A DNA stretch of 64,000 nt, taken from Clavibacter tessellarius (lineage in GTDB: Bacteria > Actinomycetota > Actinomycetes > Actinomycetales > Microbacteriaceae). Positions 1 to 9,072 of the stretch are shown in pieces (the stretch's first letter is position 1; each line of letters opens with the position of its first letter). The DNA is taken from NCBI RefSeq assembly GCF_001618005.1, contig NZ_LQXA01000047.1, positions 1-64,000 on the forward strand. The letters are read 5' to 3'. A model generated the notes under the pieces. That model had not been told where the DNA came from, did not search any database, and saw nothing but the letters and a program-made list of their open reading frames with translations. A program made the translations under genes and the position numbers.

Positions 1-643
1 CCGCGAGCACCCGCCGGTGGTCCTCGCCCGTGTCCTCCAGGCCGAGCTTCGCGAAGATGCTCGTCACGTGCTTCTCGACCGCGCCCGTGCCGATGACGAG
101 CGCCCGCCCGATCGCCGGGTTGGTGCGGCCCTCGGCCATCAGCCCGAGCACCTCGAGCTCGCGCGGCGTGAGGGCGCTGAGGGGATCGCGTCGTCGGGCC
201 ATCAGCTGGGTCACCACCTCGGGGTCGAGCACGGTGCCGCCGGACGCGACGCGGCGCACGGCGTCGTCGATCTCCTCCAGGCGCGTCACCCGGTCCTTGA
301 GCAGGTAGCCGATCCCGGCGGTGCCGCTGCGGAACACCTCCTCGGCGTACGCGGCCTCCACGTACTGGGAGAGCAGCAGCACGCCGATCCCCGGCACGCG
401 GCGGCGGGCCTCGACCGTCGCGCGGATGCCCTCGTCGGTGTACGACGGCGGCATGCGGACGTCCATCACCACCACGTCGGGGACGTCGTCGGCGAGCGCG
501 GCGAGGAAGGCATCCGCGTCCTTGTACTGGGCGACCACGTCGATCCCGGCCTCCACGAGCACCCGCGCGAGCCCCTCCCGGAGCAGCACCGCGTCGTCGA
601 CCACGATGGCCCGGATGCGCGCTGCATCCGGGCCGTCGTCCAT
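1..643 (-). CDS. LuxR/NarL-family two-component response regulator (3' end beyond window)
   Basis: The gene reads leftward and runs off the window edge after 214 visible codons. An N-terminal receiver domain is seen: acidic pair D16-D17, phospho-acceptor D61 in VVVMDVRMP, then an LLKD segment near residue 110. A C-terminal LuxR-type HTH follows (LTPRELEVLGLMAEG ... IGTGAVEKHVTSIFAKLGL). It would be the DNA-binding output partner of the histidine kinase encoded 26 bp upstream on the same strand, presumably co-transcribed. The signal and target genes cannot be told from the sequence; the copper genes next door are only a guess. The start is the ATG at 643, shortly after the kinase stop. Confidence 0.93.
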   Translation of the reverse strand, partial: MDDGPDAARIRAIVVDDAVLLREGLARVLVEAGIDVVAQYKDADAFLAALADDVPDVVVMDVRMPPSYTDEGIRATVEARRRVPGIGVLLLSQYVEAAYAEEVFRSGTAGIGYLLKDRVTRLEEIDDAVRRVASGGTVLDPEVVTQLMARRRDPLSALTPRELEVLGLMAEGRTNPAIGRALVIGTGAVEKHVTSIFAKLGLEDTGEDHRRVLA

Positions 644-669
644 GGCCCCGATCGTATCGAGCGGGCGGG

Positions 670-2244
670 TCACGCGGCGGGCGGGGCGGCGATCGCGCCG
701 TCGGATCCCGTGCCGTCGGCGGCCGACCCGGCCGCGGCGGTGCGCGGGTCGGTCGGCACGCCGTTCAGCGCGACGAGCGGCACGCGCGCGGTGATGCGCG
801 TCGGTCCGCCGGCGGGGCTGGAGATGCTGACGTCGCCGTCGAGGGCGCCGAGCCGACCGAGGAGCCCCTCGAGCCCGTGGCCCTCCTGGACGGACGCGCC
901 GCCCTGCCCGTCATCCGTCACGCGGGCGGCCAGCACCCGGTCGCCGTCGAGGTCGCTCACGAGCGCCAGCGTCACGTCGGCCCGGGTCGCGCCCGAGTGC
1001 TTCGCGACGTTGGTGAGCAGCTCGCTGACGGTGAAGTACAGGTTCCGCTCGACCTCGGTCGGCAGCGCCAGGCTCTCGGGGAGCTGCACGTCGAGCGCCA
1101 CGGGGACCGTCGAGCGGGACGCGAGCGCCTCGAGGGCGGCCACCAGCCCGCGGTCGAGGAGGATCGGCGGGGCGAACCCGCGGGACAGCGCGCGCAGCTC
1201 CTCGAGCGTGTCGTGGGCGTGGGCGGACGCCTCGGCGATGAGCGTGCGGGCGCGCTCGGGATCCGCGTCCAGCGCGCGCTCGGCGGCCGCGAGGTCCATG
1301 CGGAGGCGCACGAGCCGCTGCTGCGGACCGTCGTGCAGGTCGCGCTCGATCTGGCGGAGCGTCTGCCCCTCGGCCGTGACGGCGCCGGCGCGGGACCGCT
1401 CGAGGCCCTGCACCCGGCGCTCGAGGGCGTCGGACCGGAAGCCGCCGAGGAGGGCGTGGTCGGTCCAGTAGTGGGCGAGCGTGGCGCCGCGGGTCCAGAG
1501 GGGCAGGAGCACGACGGACAGGATCATCGTCACGCCCGAGAGCACGAACGCCAGCGTCCAGGTGCGCGCGGGGTCGTAGCCGAAGCGCTCGAGGAGCAGG
1601 TTGATCTGCCAGCCCTGCGCCAGCACCGCGATCCCGCCGAGGGCCGGCGCGATGAACCCGAGCGCCAGGAGGACGCCCGCGCCGAGCGTGACGATGGCCA
1701 CGACCGGGTACACGACGACCGCGTGCAGCAGGTACAGCCAGTAGTGCGGATTCGCGACCGCCGAGAGGAGGCGCATGGCGCGGTTCTGCGTCCAGCGCGG
1801 GGTCCAGTCGACCGGCCGGATCGGCCGCGGCTCGGCCCACCCGATGCGGACCCGCTCCACCGCCCCCAGCCCGCGCGCCGCGAACAGCGACCCGAAGAGC
1901 ACGACGGAGAGCGCCAGGGCAGCGAACAGGCCGGACGCCGACCACAGGAGCTCGCTGATCAGGCTGAAGACGATGTTGGGGAGCGCGAGGTAGACCGTGG
2001 CGCACAGGATCCCGGTCAGGAGCATGTAGCCGATGTCGCGGGGGAAGCGCCGCCAGGCGGAGGAGTAGAGGGAGCGGCGGCGCGCGACGGGCGGGGCCGC
2101 GTCGTCCGGGTCCACGTCGTCGCTCCCGCCCGCGGCGTCGGACGGAGGACCGCCGGCGTCGGACGCGTCGGCGGCGTCGGGCAGGAGCTCTTCGGGTGGC
2201 ACGGGCGTCGATTCGGCCTCGGTGGTGGGCGGTGTCGTGTTCAT
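670..2244 (-). CDS. Sensor histidine kinase (NarL/DesK-type, HisKA_3)
   Basis: A 524-aa membrane histidine kinase. After an acidic, Pro/Asp-rich N terminus there are hydrophobic segments at about residues 72-95, 101-123, 168-208 and 230-251, resembling the actinobacterial 'putative sensor' region. The dimerisation/phospho-acceptor motif ERDLHDGPQQRL puts the reactive His at 304. The ATP-binding domain shows the N-box ELLTNVAKHSG (N412) and G-boxes (DDGQGG, GHGLEGLLGR). The start chosen is the ATG at 2244 (MNTTPPTT), behind a weak purine stretch; the open frame extends to 2448 but would then run into the divergent gene at 2397. It forms an operon with the response regulator downstream. Confidence 0.93.
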   Translation of the reverse strand: MNTTPPTTEAESTPVPPEELLPDAADASDAGGPPSDAAGGSDDVDPDDAAPPVARRRSLYSSAWRRFPRDIGYMLLTGILCATVYLALPNIVFSLISELLWSASGLFAALALSVVLFGSLFAARGLGAVERVRIGWAEPRPIRPVDWTPRWTQNRAMRLLSAVANPHYWLYLLHAVVVYPVVAIVTLGAGVLLALGFIAPALGGIAVLAQGWQINLLLERFGYDPARTWTLAFVLSGVTMILSVVLLPLWTRGATLAHYWTDHALLGGFRSDALERRVQGLERSRAGAVTAEGQTLRQIERDLHDGPQQRLVRLRMDLAAAERALDADPERARTLIAEASAHAHDTLEELRALSRGFAPPILLDRGLVAALEALASRSTVPVALDVQLPESLALPTEVERNLYFTVSELLTNVAKHSGATRADVTLALVSDLDGDRVLAARVTDDGQGGASVQEGHGLEGLLGRLGALDGDVSISSPAGGPTRITARVPLVALNGVPTDPRTAAAGSAADGTGSDGAIAAPPAA

Positions 2245-2396
2245 GATCCCAGCCTCGCGAGCGACGGGCACGTGGCCCATCCTGCTCGCTCCCGGATCGA
2301 GGTGGGGTATGCCCCCGTGCGGCGGGCGCGGGCGCGGGCCGCGGAGCCGACGTCGCCCATCGTCTCTCCGGGAGCCGCACCTAGGCTGTTCTGCAA

Positions 2397-3035
2397 ATGA
2401 GGGAACCGAGGACGCCGGCGATGGCCGGGCGGGGCACGCGCGTCGCACGCGGCGCCGTCACGGCCGCCTTCGCGATCCTCGTGTCGATGCTGTCGCACCT
2501 CGCCGGCGGCGGCCCCATCCCGGGAGCGGTCGGCCTCGTCGTCGCGGCGGCGCTCGCGCTGCCGACGTGCGTGCTGCTCGCCGGCCGCACCGTGTCGACC
2601 GCGCGGCTCGCGGTCGCCGTCGCGTGCAGCCAGGCGGTCCTGCACCTCCTCTTCACCGTCGGCGCCCCGACCACGACGACCCTGCAGGTCGTCGGCGGGC
2701 ACCACGGCATGGGCGGGCACGTCGTGAGCGCCGGCGGGGCCGCGGCCGGCGCCGGCGACATGGGCGGCATGCACCACGGATCCGCGATGTGGGTCGCGCA
2801 CCTGCTCGCCGCCGTCCTCACGATCGTGGCGCTCCGCTCCGGCGAGCGCGCCTTCTGGGACCTCGTCGCGCTCGCGCGCACGAGCCTCCGCGCGCTGATC
2901 CTCGTGGCCGCGCTCGACGTCGTGCCGCGCGCCGAGGTGCGCCACCGCGTCGCGCGCGCGATGCGCCCGGAGATCCGCGACCTCGGCGTCTGCGTCGCCG
3001 CGTCGCCCCACCGTGGGCCACCCGCCGCGGCCTGA
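2397..3035 (+). CDS. Histidine-rich integral membrane protein beside copper genes
   Basis: A 212-aa protein with about four hydrophobic segments (near residues 20-38, 42-62, 68-87 and 130-150). A His/Met/Gly-rich loop between the third and fourth (HHGMGGH, then MGGMHHG) looks like a soft-metal ligand cluster. The C terminus ends in HRGPPAAA. It is clearly related to the 215-aa protein at 57978-58625, which leads the YcnI-CopC block: both have an S/FH-x-AGGG element, a (C/V)SQ-x-x-(L/F)H-x-LFT segment and the HRGPP tail. A TAGGCT -10 element ends 9 nt before the ATG, so the mRNA is probably leaderless. A copper role is inferred from context only. Confidence 0.8.
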   Translation: MREPRTPAMAGRGTRVARGAVTAAFAILVSMLSHLAGGGPIPGAVGLVVAAALALPTCVLLAGRTVSTARLAVAVACSQAVLHLLFTVGAPTTTTLQVVGGHHGMGGHVVSAGGAAAGAGDMGGMHHGSAMWVAHLLAAVLTIVALRSGERAFWDLVALARTSLRALILVAALDVVPRAEVRHRVARAMRPEIRDLGVCVAASPHRGPPAAA

Positions 3036-3235
3036 TCCGGCCCCGGTCCGGCGCGCTCCCGCGCGCCCGGACGACGCACGACGCCTCCCGGCGCCGTGCC
3101 CTCGCGCGTCCTCGGACGCGCACCCCGACGCGCCCGCGCCCTCCGCGACCCGAGCCCATCCGACCCGCTCGGATCGCCCACCCGGAGAGCCGCCGTCCCG
3201 CCGCGCCCGATCCCGGCGCCCACCCAGGACACCCC

Positions 3236-5335
3236 ATGCCCCCACGCTCCGCCCTGCCCTCCCCCGATCCGGTCACCGACCACGACCGCCCCGATCCCGA
3301 CGACCCCGTCTTCGTGCCCCGCACGCTGGCCGTCCCGCGCATCCGCGCCCGCCCCGCGCTGCTCTGGGCGTGCCTCCCGCTCGCCGTCGCCGTGACGCTG
3401 GCCGCCGCCGCCTTCACGGGCGCCACCACGCGGACGCTGCTGGTGGATCCCGGCGACGTCGTCACCTACGGCCTGCCCGTCGCGCGCGTCATCCACGACG
3501 CCGCCGCCGCCGTGACCATCGGCCTGCTCGTGGTCGCCGCGTTCGCGCTGCCCGGGCAGCGGAAGCACCCCGGGATGGCGAGCTTCGCGCAGTGGCGGGC
3601 GACCCGCTGGGCGACCCGCGCCGCCGCCGTGTGGCTCGCCGCCAGCATCGCCGTGCTCGCCCTCTCGGGCGCGAACGTGATCGGCGTCCCGCTCACCTCC
3701 CCGACCTTCCGGGGCCAGCTCGGCTACTTCGCGTTCCAGCTCGAGCTCGGCCAGACCCTGCTCGCGTCGCTGGTGTGCGTGGCCGTCGCGTTCGGCATCA
3801 GCGCGTGGACGCGGAGCGTCTCCGGCATCGGCGTGGCCGCGGCCGTCGCCCTCGCCTCGCTGCTCCCGCTCTCGCTGTCGGGCCACGCCGCGGGCACGTA
3901 CGAGCACGCGAACGCGGTGGACAGCCTCGGGATCCACCTCGTCGGCGTCACCGTGTGGGCCGGCGGGCTGGTCGCGGTGATCCTCTGCCAGAAGCTCACG
4001 AAGGGCGCGCTGCCCGCGGTCGTCGCCCGCTACTCGACGCTCGCCGGATGGGCGTTCGTCGCGGTCGCGCTGTCGGGGATCGTCAACGCGTCGCTCCGCA
4101 TCGGCACGCCGCTCGACCTCATCACGACGCCGTACGGGCTCCTGCTCCTCGTGAAGACGGCGATCCTCGTGGCGCTCGGCGTCGCCGGGTTCGCGCACCG
4201 CCGGATCCTCATCCCGGGGCTCGTCCGCGACGCGACCCGGCGGACGGCGTTCCTCCGCCTCGCGGTCGGCGAGGTCGTCGTGATGTCCGTGGCGATGGGC
4301 GTCTCGGTGGCGCTCTCGCGCAGCGCCCCGCCCGTGCCGCAGACGACCATCGCCGACGTCGACCCGCTCGCGTCGCTCATCGGCTTCACCTTCCCCGACC
4401 CCGTGACGCCGCTCCGGATGCTGACCGCCGTCCACCCGGACTTCCTGTTCCTCGGGGTCGCCGCGGTCATGGCCGGGCTCTACCTCGTCGCGGTGCGGCG
4501 CCTCCGCCGGCGCGGCGACGCCTGGTCGGCCGCGCGCACGGTGCCGTGGCTGCTCGGCTGCGCGATGCTCGTCTACGCGACGAGCGGCGGGCCCGCCGTG
4601 TACGGGGCGGTGCACTTCAGCACCCACATGATCCAGCACATGATGCTGATGATGTACGTGCCGCCGCTGCTCGTGCTCGGCGCCCCCGTGCTCCTGCTGC
4701 TGCGCGCGCTGCCGGCCCGGAAGGACGCCAGCCGCGGCGTGCGCGAGTGGGTGCTCGCCGCGATACACTCCCGGTACTCGCGCCTGGTGACGAACCCGAT
4801 CGTCGCCGCGGTCGTCTTCGCCGGCAGCCTCGTGGCCTTCTACTACACGCCGTGGTTCGAGTGGTCGCTCGCCACCCACCAGGGCCACATGCTGATGACC
4901 GTCCACTTCCTGATCAGCGGGTACCTCTTCTTCTTCGTGCTCATCGGGGTGGATCCGGGCCCCACGCGCCCGCCGTACCCGATCCGGCTGATGCTCCTGC
5001 TCGCGACGATGGCGTTCCACGCGTTCTTCGGCCTCGCGATCATGTCGGGCACGCAGATCCTCGCGATCGACTGGTGGCACCAGCTCGGCCTCGCGACCGA
5101 CGCGCAGCTGCTCGCCGACCAGGCCGCGGGCGGCGGCATCGCGTGGGGCGCGGGCGAGCTGCCCGTCGTGCTCGTGGCGCTCATGGTCGTGCGGCAGTGG
5201 TCCGGATCCGAGCAGCGCGCCGCCACCCGCTACGACCGGGCGGCCGCCCGCGACGGCGACGCCGAGCTCCGCGCCTACAACGCGCGGCTGTCCGCGCTCG
5301 ACGAGCGCGCCGACGAGCGGCGGCCGACGCCGTGA
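3236..5335 (+). CDS. CopD - CtaG fusion: copper-resistance membrane protein / cytochrome c oxidase assembly protein
   Basis: A 699-aa polytopic membrane protein. The N-terminal half (about 40-350) has the multi-helix CopD layout, with SGHAAGTYEHANAVDSLGIH marking conserved histidines. The C-terminal half (about 380-670) matches the caa3-type CtaG family (HFSTHMIQHMMLMM, TVHFLISGYLFFFVLIGVDP). This fusion is common in actinobacteria and is thought to move copper across the membrane and supply cytochrome oxidase. The ATG at 3236 is preceded by AGGA; the longer open frame to 2222 overlaps the preceding gene and is rejected. It sits between the His-rich membrane protein and a membrane-anchored thioredoxin-like protein, consistent with copper handling and redox maturation. 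Confidence 0.92.
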   Translation: MPPRSALPSPDPVTDHDRPDPDDPVFVPRTLAVPRIRARPALLWACLPLAVAVTLAAAAFTGATTRTLLVDPGDVVTYGLPVARVIHDAAAAVTIGLLVVAAFALPGQRKHPGMASFAQWRATRWATRAAAVWLAASIAVLALSGANVIGVPLTSPTFRGQLGYFAFQLELGQTLLASLVCVAVAFGISAWTRSVSGIGVAAAVALASLLPLSLSGHAAGTYEHANAVDSLGIHLVGVTVWAGGLVAVILCQKLTKGALPAVVARYSTLAGWAFVAVALSGIVNASLRIGTPLDLITTPYGLLLLVKTAILVALGVAGFAHRRILIPGLVRDATRRTAFLRLAVGEVVVMSVAMGVSVALSRSAPPVPQTTIADVDPLASLIGFTFPDPVTPLRMLTAVHPDFLFLGVAAVMAGLYLVAVRRLRRRGDAWSAARTVPWLLGCAMLVYATSGGPAVYGAVHFSTHMIQHMMLMMYVPPLLVLGAPVLLLLRALPARKDASRGVREWVLAAIHSRYSRLVTNPIVAAVVFAGSLVAFYYTPWFEWSLATHQGHMLMTVHFLISGYLFFFVLIGVDPGPTRPPYPIRLMLLLATMAFHAFFGLAIMSGTQILAIDWWHQLGLATDAQLLADQAAGGGIAWGAGELPVVLVALMVVRQWSGSEQRAATRYDRAAARDGDAELRAYNARLSALDERADERRPTP

Positions 5336-5417
5336 GCCGCCACAGCGCGGGCGACCGTCGCCTGCCCTCCCCCCTCCACCCCGCAACCGTCCGAACCGAC
5401 GACAGGAGCACCGCATC

Positions 5418-6224
5418 ATGAGCAAGAAGTCCAGCGCCGACCGCGACCGCACCCGCGAGATCCGGGAGAAGGCGAACGCGCAGCGCCGCCTCGAGGAGGC
5501 GAAGCGGAAGCGCCGCCGCCTCCTCACCCAGCTCGGCGTCGCCGGCGCCGTCGTGATCCTCGTCGCCGGCATCTGGGGCGGCGCGAGCCTCCTCCGCCAG
5601 CAGGCGGAGGCCGGCAGCGTGGCGCCCACCGCGGACGCCACCGTGCAGCTGGCGAGCGCCGGCGAGGCGCACCTCGCGACCGAGCCGGATGCCGTGTCGG
5701 TCGGCGCCGCGGACGCGCCCGTGACGCTCGACATCTACGAGGACTACTCCTGCCCGCACTGTCAGGAGTACGAGGCCGCCACCGGCCCGCTCCTCGACCG
5801 GGTCGCCGCATCCGGGCAGGTGCGCGTCGTGTACCACCCCATCCGGATCGTCACGAACTACGGCCGCGTCGCCGGCAGCACGGCCGCGTGCGTCCTGCAG
5901 CACGACCCGTCCGCCTGGCCCGGCGTGCACTCCGCCCTCTTCGCGAACCACTCGGCCGCGACCGACTCGTGGACGGGGAAGGACTTCTCCTCCTGGCTCG
6001 GCTCGCAGGGGGTCACCGACCCCGAGGCCCTCACCTGCACGGAGAAGGGCGCGTACGCCGGCTGGATCACGGCCAACACCGACACGGCGACCGCCGCGGG
6101 CGTCACCGGCACCCCGACGCTGATGATCGGCGGGCAGAAGACCACCACGGTGAGCGGGCAGCAGCTCGTCGACGCGCTCACCGCGGCAGGAGCGACGCTG
6201 TCCGCGGGCATCGCGGAGGGGTGA
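5418..6224 (+). CDS. Membrane-anchored DsbA-family thioredoxin-like protein
   Basis: A 268-aa protein with a highly basic cytoplasmic N terminus, one membrane helix (about 38-56) and an extracytoplasmic DsbA-like thioredoxin fold. The redox motif CPHC lies at residues 112-115 in YEDYSCPHCQEYE, and the cis-Pro region TGTPTLMIGG is near the end. Two further Cys (TAACVLQ, LTCTEKG) are present. It should make or exchange disulfides, or reduce copper-binding cysteines, in exported proteins. AGGAG lies 12 nt before the ATG. It follows the CopD-CtaG gene by 82 bp in the same direction. A strong hairpin follows the stop codon. Confidence 0.9.
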   Translation: MSKKSSADRDRTREIREKANAQRRLEEAKRKRRRLLTQLGVAGAVVILVAGIWGGASLLRQQAEAGSVAPTADATVQLASAGEAHLATEPDAVSVGAADAPVTLDIYEDYSCPHCQEYEAATGPLLDRVAASGQVRVVYHPIRIVTNYGRVAGSTAACVLQHDPSAWPGVHSALFANHSAATDSWTGKDFSSWLGSQGVTDPEALTCTEKGAYAGWITANTDTATAAGVTGTPTLMIGGQKTTTVSGQQLVDALTAAGATLSAGIAEG

Positions 6225-6229
6225 CGATC

Positions 6230-6257
6230 GCGGCCCGCCCGGCACCGGGCGGGCCGC
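6230..6257. terminator. Bidirectional hairpin terminator between convergent genes
   Basis: A 13-bp perfect inverted repeat (GCGGCCCGCCCGG / CCGGGCGGGCCGC) with a minimal loop lies six bases after the DsbA-like stop and just before the stop of the convergent VOC gene. There is no T tract. Confidence 0.75.
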
Positions 6258-6264
6258 GGCGGCA

Positions 6265-6705
6265 TCAGCCCGCGGGAGCCTCCGCCGGTCGCCGCCCGAT
6301 GGACGACTGGAACCGCACCAGGTAGCCGTCGGGATCCCGCACGAGGAACTGGCGGACGCCCGTCTCCTCGTCGCCGATCCGGTACCAGGTCGTCTCCGGC
6401 TCGAGGAAGAGCGCGATGCCGGCCGCGGCGAGCGCCTCCGCCACCGCGTCGGCGTCCTCGACGGCGATCTGGAAGTTGATCCCCCGCCCGAACGGCCGCT
6501 CCAGCGGCCCCGTCACCCAGTTCCGGATGATGCCGGCCTGCTCGAGCATGAGGTGCGCCCCGCCGCGCGCGATGTACGCGAAGCCCTCGTCCGGGCGGTC
6601 GTACCGCACCTGGAAGCCGCACAGGTCGCGCCAGAACGCGAGGCTCGCGGCGAGGTCGGTGACCAGCAGCTCGGGGACCAGGTCGGGCTCGTCGTCGGGA
6701 TCCAT
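6265..6705 (-). CDS. VOC-family (glyoxalase/bleomycin-resistance-like) protein
   Basis: A 146-aa single-module vicinal-oxygen-chelate protein. It has the usual opening (ELLVTDLAASLAFWRDLCGFQV), a GGAHLMLEQ strand, and the closing pattern RQFLVRDPDGYLVRFQSS, where DPDGY is the typical end motif. Length and layout match the small bleomycin-binding/glyoxalase-like group that works as a dimer. The substrate cannot be predicted. It is a single gene read toward the copper operon, with its own terminator hairpin. A second in-frame ATG does not occur nearby; the start at 6705 has no clear Shine-Dalgarno. Confidence 0.87.
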   Translation of the reverse strand: MDPDDEPDLVPELLVTDLAASLAFWRDLCGFQVRYDRPDEGFAYIARGGAHLMLEQAGIIRNWVTGPLERPFGRGINFQIAVEDADAVAEALAAAGIALFLEPETTWYRIGDEETGVRQFLVRDPDGYLVRFQSSIGRRPAEAPAG

Positions 6706-6754
6706 GCGGCCATGCTCGCAGACGGGTCGCGGGCCGGACCGACACCGGCTGGCG

Positions 6755-7612
6755 TCACGCGACCAGGTGCTCGGCGATCGGCCATCCGTTCATGACGACG
6801 TGCGCGGCGATGATGGCGGGCAGGTTCCGGTGCCGCCACCACAGGATCCCGAGCAGGAGCCCGAACGACCCCTGCGCGACGACGACGCGGGCCACGTCGA
6901 GCACCGGGGCGCCGGTGCCGTGGGAGGCCAGGTGCATGAGCGCGAAGACCAGCGACGCGAGGGCGATGCCGGGCGCGGGGCCGAGCGACGCTTCGAGCCG
7001 CGTCTGCAGCCACCGCCGGTAGAAGAGCTCCTCGCCGATCCCGGCCGTCAGCGCCGTCGCCACCGCGGTGACGAGCAGCGTCGCGGGGTCGACGCCGTCG
7101 AGGTCCGGCCGCGGGTTCCACGGCGCGACCTGCGCCAGGAGCGCCCACACCACCACGACCACGATCGGCGCCCACCATCGCTGCGCATCGCGGACGCGGT
7201 CGATGCGGACGCCGCGCAGCACGCCGACCACGGCGGCGGGGAGGGCGATCAGCAGGAGGGCCTTCAGGAGCACGTAGCCCTCGCTCCGCGCCAGCCCGAG
7301 CGCTCCCACCGCGAGCGGGAAGGCCGCGGCGAGCGCCAGCAGGATCCACGTCGCCGCCCGGTGCCGCGCCGGCTCGGACACGATCGCGGGCTGCTCCAGC
7401 ACCCGGCGCGGCAGCGTCAGCGTGAGGGCGATGCCCACGGCTGCGGGGAGGAGCACCGCCCACCACGGGACCGAGGGCGCACCCGCATCTGACGACGTCG
7501 GCGCTCCGTCGGGCACGGCGACCAGGACGATCCCGAGAGCCAGGACGCCTAGGGCCGCGCAGAGCACGAGGACCGTCCGGCCGAGGATCCGGTGAGGCAC
7601 GCGCGCGCTCAT
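6755..7612 (-). CDS. CPBP-family intramembrane metalloprotease (CAAX-like/Abi)
   Basis: A 285-aa protein with about eight hydrophobic segments. The catalytic signature of the CPBP family is complete: EELFYRRW (Glu194-Glu195), FALMH (His227) and HVVMN (His271). Such enzymes are intramembrane endopeptidases; in bacteria some are linked to bacteriocin self-immunity. Its start overlaps the stop of the upstream 97-aa gene in an ATGA arrangement (7609-7612), so the two are translationally coupled. The longer open frame to 7867 reads through that upstream gene in another frame and is not used. Confidence 0.9.
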   Translation of the reverse strand: MSARVPHRILGRTVLVLCAALGVLALGIVLVAVPDGAPTSSDAGAPSVPWWAVLLPAAVGIALTLTLPRRVLEQPAIVSEPARHRAATWILLALAAAFPLAVGALGLARSEGYVLLKALLLIALPAAVVGVLRGVRIDRVRDAQRWWAPIVVVVVWALLAQVAPWNPRPDLDGVDPATLLVTAVATALTAGIGEELFYRRWLQTRLEASLGPAPGIALASLVFALMHLASHGTGAPVLDVARVVVAQGSFGLLLGILWWRHRNLPAIIAAHVVMNGWPIAEHLVA

Positions 7613-7902
7613 CCGCGCCCCGGCGCTGGCTGCCCGTCCGGCCCCTCGCCGCGGAAACGGGCCGGGACGAAGCCCGCGAAGTCCTCGCCGATGCCGCCGG
7701 GTTCGGAGAAGCCCTCCACGAGCGCGGTCGCCTCCGCGATCAGCTGCTCGCGCGTCAGCCGTCCTCCGCCGACCGTGAACCCGTACGTGCCGCCCGCCGG
7801 GCCGCTCAGCCAGTCGAGGTCGTAGGCCGGGGTCGCGCCCCGCGGCTCCCGCTCGGCGATGCGCCACCGCTCGCCGAGCACCGCGACCTCGGACGCCTCC
7901 AT
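7609..7902 (-). CDS. Small conserved-looking protein coupled to the CPBP protease
   Basis: I do not recognise this 97-aa soluble protein (MEASEVAVLGERWRIAERE ...). It has no signal peptide or membrane helix; the core contains a YDLDW motif and a GGTYGFTVGGGRLTREQL segment, and the end is Gly/Pro-rich. A TAGGCT element lies exactly 6 nt before the ATG, predicting a leaderless mRNA for this gene and the protease. The ATGA overlap with the protease gene suggests that the two products act together. Confidence 0.78.
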   Translation of the reverse strand: MEASEVAVLGERWRIAEREPRGATPAYDLDWLSGPAGGTYGFTVGGGRLTREQLIAEATALVEGFSEPGGIGEDFAGFVPARFRGEGPDGQPAPGRG

Positions 7903-8007
7903 GCCCCGAGCCTACGGACGCCGACCGGCCCCGTCCTCGCCCGGAGCCGGCTCCGGCTCCGGCTCCCGCCCGGCGGGCACCCGGCCGCCGTCCGTTACCG
8001 TCGACGG

Positions 8008-9009
8008 ATGATCTCCACGCTCCCGCCCACCGCCGAGCTGCACCTGCACGTGGAGGGCACCCTCGAACCGGAGCTGGTGTTCGAGCTGGCCGAGCGCAAC
8101 GGCGTCGAGCTGCCGTACGCCGGCATCGAGGACCTCCGCTCGCGCTACGCCTTCACCGACCTGCAGTCGTTCCTCGACCTCTACTACGCGTGCACGGCGG
8201 TCCTCCGCACGCGCCGCGACTTCCACGACCTCGCCGCCGCGTACCTGGAGCGGGCCGCGGCCGACGGGATCCGGCACGTCGAGATGTCGTTCGACCCGCA
8301 GGCGCACACGTCCCGCGGCGTGGCGATCGACGACGTGGTCGACGGCCTCCTCGACGCCCTCCGCGACGCGCGCGTGCGCCACGGCATCTCCGGCGGCCTG
8401 ATCCTCAGCTTCCTCCGCGACCGGCCGGTGGAGGAGGCGATGGCGACGCTGGAGTCGGTCGCCGGCCGCGCCCACGAGATCCTCGCCGTCGGGCTCGACT
8501 CGGCCGAGGTCGGCTACCCGCCGTCGCTCTTCGTCGACGTCTTCGCGCGCGCCCGCGAGCTCGGCCTGCACGCCGTCGCGCACGCCGGCGAGGAGGGCCC
8601 GCCCGCGTACGTCTGGGAGGCGCTCGACCTGCTGCACGTCGAGCGGGTGGACCACGGCGTGCGCTGCCTCGAGGATCCCGCGCTCGTCGACCGGCTCGTC
8701 GCCGACCGGATCCCGCTCACCGTCTGCCCGCTCTCGAACGTGCGCCTCGGCGTGAACGAGACGCTCGACGAGCACGCCCTGCCGGAGCTCCTCGCGCGCG
8801 GCGTGCTCGCCATGGTCAACAGCGACGACCCGGCCTACTTCGGCGGCTACCTCGGCGAGAACCTCCGACAGCTGCGTGTGGCGCACGCCTTCGACGACGA
8901 CGCGGTCGCGCTCCTCGCCCGCAACTCGTTCCACGCGGCGTTCCTGTCGGACGAGCGCCGCGCCGAGCTCCTCGCGGCGGTCGACGCCTGGCGCGCCTCC
9001 GCGCTCTGA
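8008..9009 (+). CDS. Adenosine/adenine deaminase (metal-dependent)
   Basis: A 333-aa cytosolic hydrolase of the adenosine deaminase family. Metal and catalytic residues are visible: His12 and His14 in AELHLHVEGT, His192 and Glu195 in AHAGEEGP, His216 in RVDHGVR, and the Asp pair 273-274 in NSDDPAYFGG. NSDDPAYFGGY is more typical of the adenine deaminase branch than of true adenosine deaminase, so the likely reaction is adenine to hypoxanthine plus ammonia in purine salvage; adenosine remains possible. TACCGT ends 6 nt before the ATG, predicting a leaderless mRNA. Confidence 0.92.
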   Translation: MISTLPPTAELHLHVEGTLEPELVFELAERNGVELPYAGIEDLRSRYAFTDLQSFLDLYYACTAVLRTRRDFHDLAAAYLERAAADGIRHVEMSFDPQAHTSRGVAIDDVVDGLLDALRDARVRHGISGGLILSFLRDRPVEEAMATLESVAGRAHEILAVGLDSAEVGYPPSLFVDVFARARELGLHAVAHAGEEGPPAYVWEALDLLHVERVDHGVRCLEDPALVDRLVADRIPLTVCPLSNVRLGVNETLDEHALPELLARGVLAMVNSDDPAYFGGYLGENLRQLRVAHAFDDDAVALLARNSFHAAFLSDERRAELLAAVDAWRASAL

Positions 9010-9072
9010 GCCCGACCTGATCTCGGCGGCCGGGTCGGCAGGTCGGTCGGTCGGGGACGGCGGCGACCGCCC

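Noticed and set aside
2381-5734. A 1117-codon minus-strand frame over the copper block
   Set aside because: It is antisense to the CopD-CtaG gene, with His/Arg/Glu-rich low-complexity translation and no family motif.
9010-9072. Terminator between the deaminase and RidA genes
   Set aside because: Only scattered short complementarities were seen; no convincing stem.
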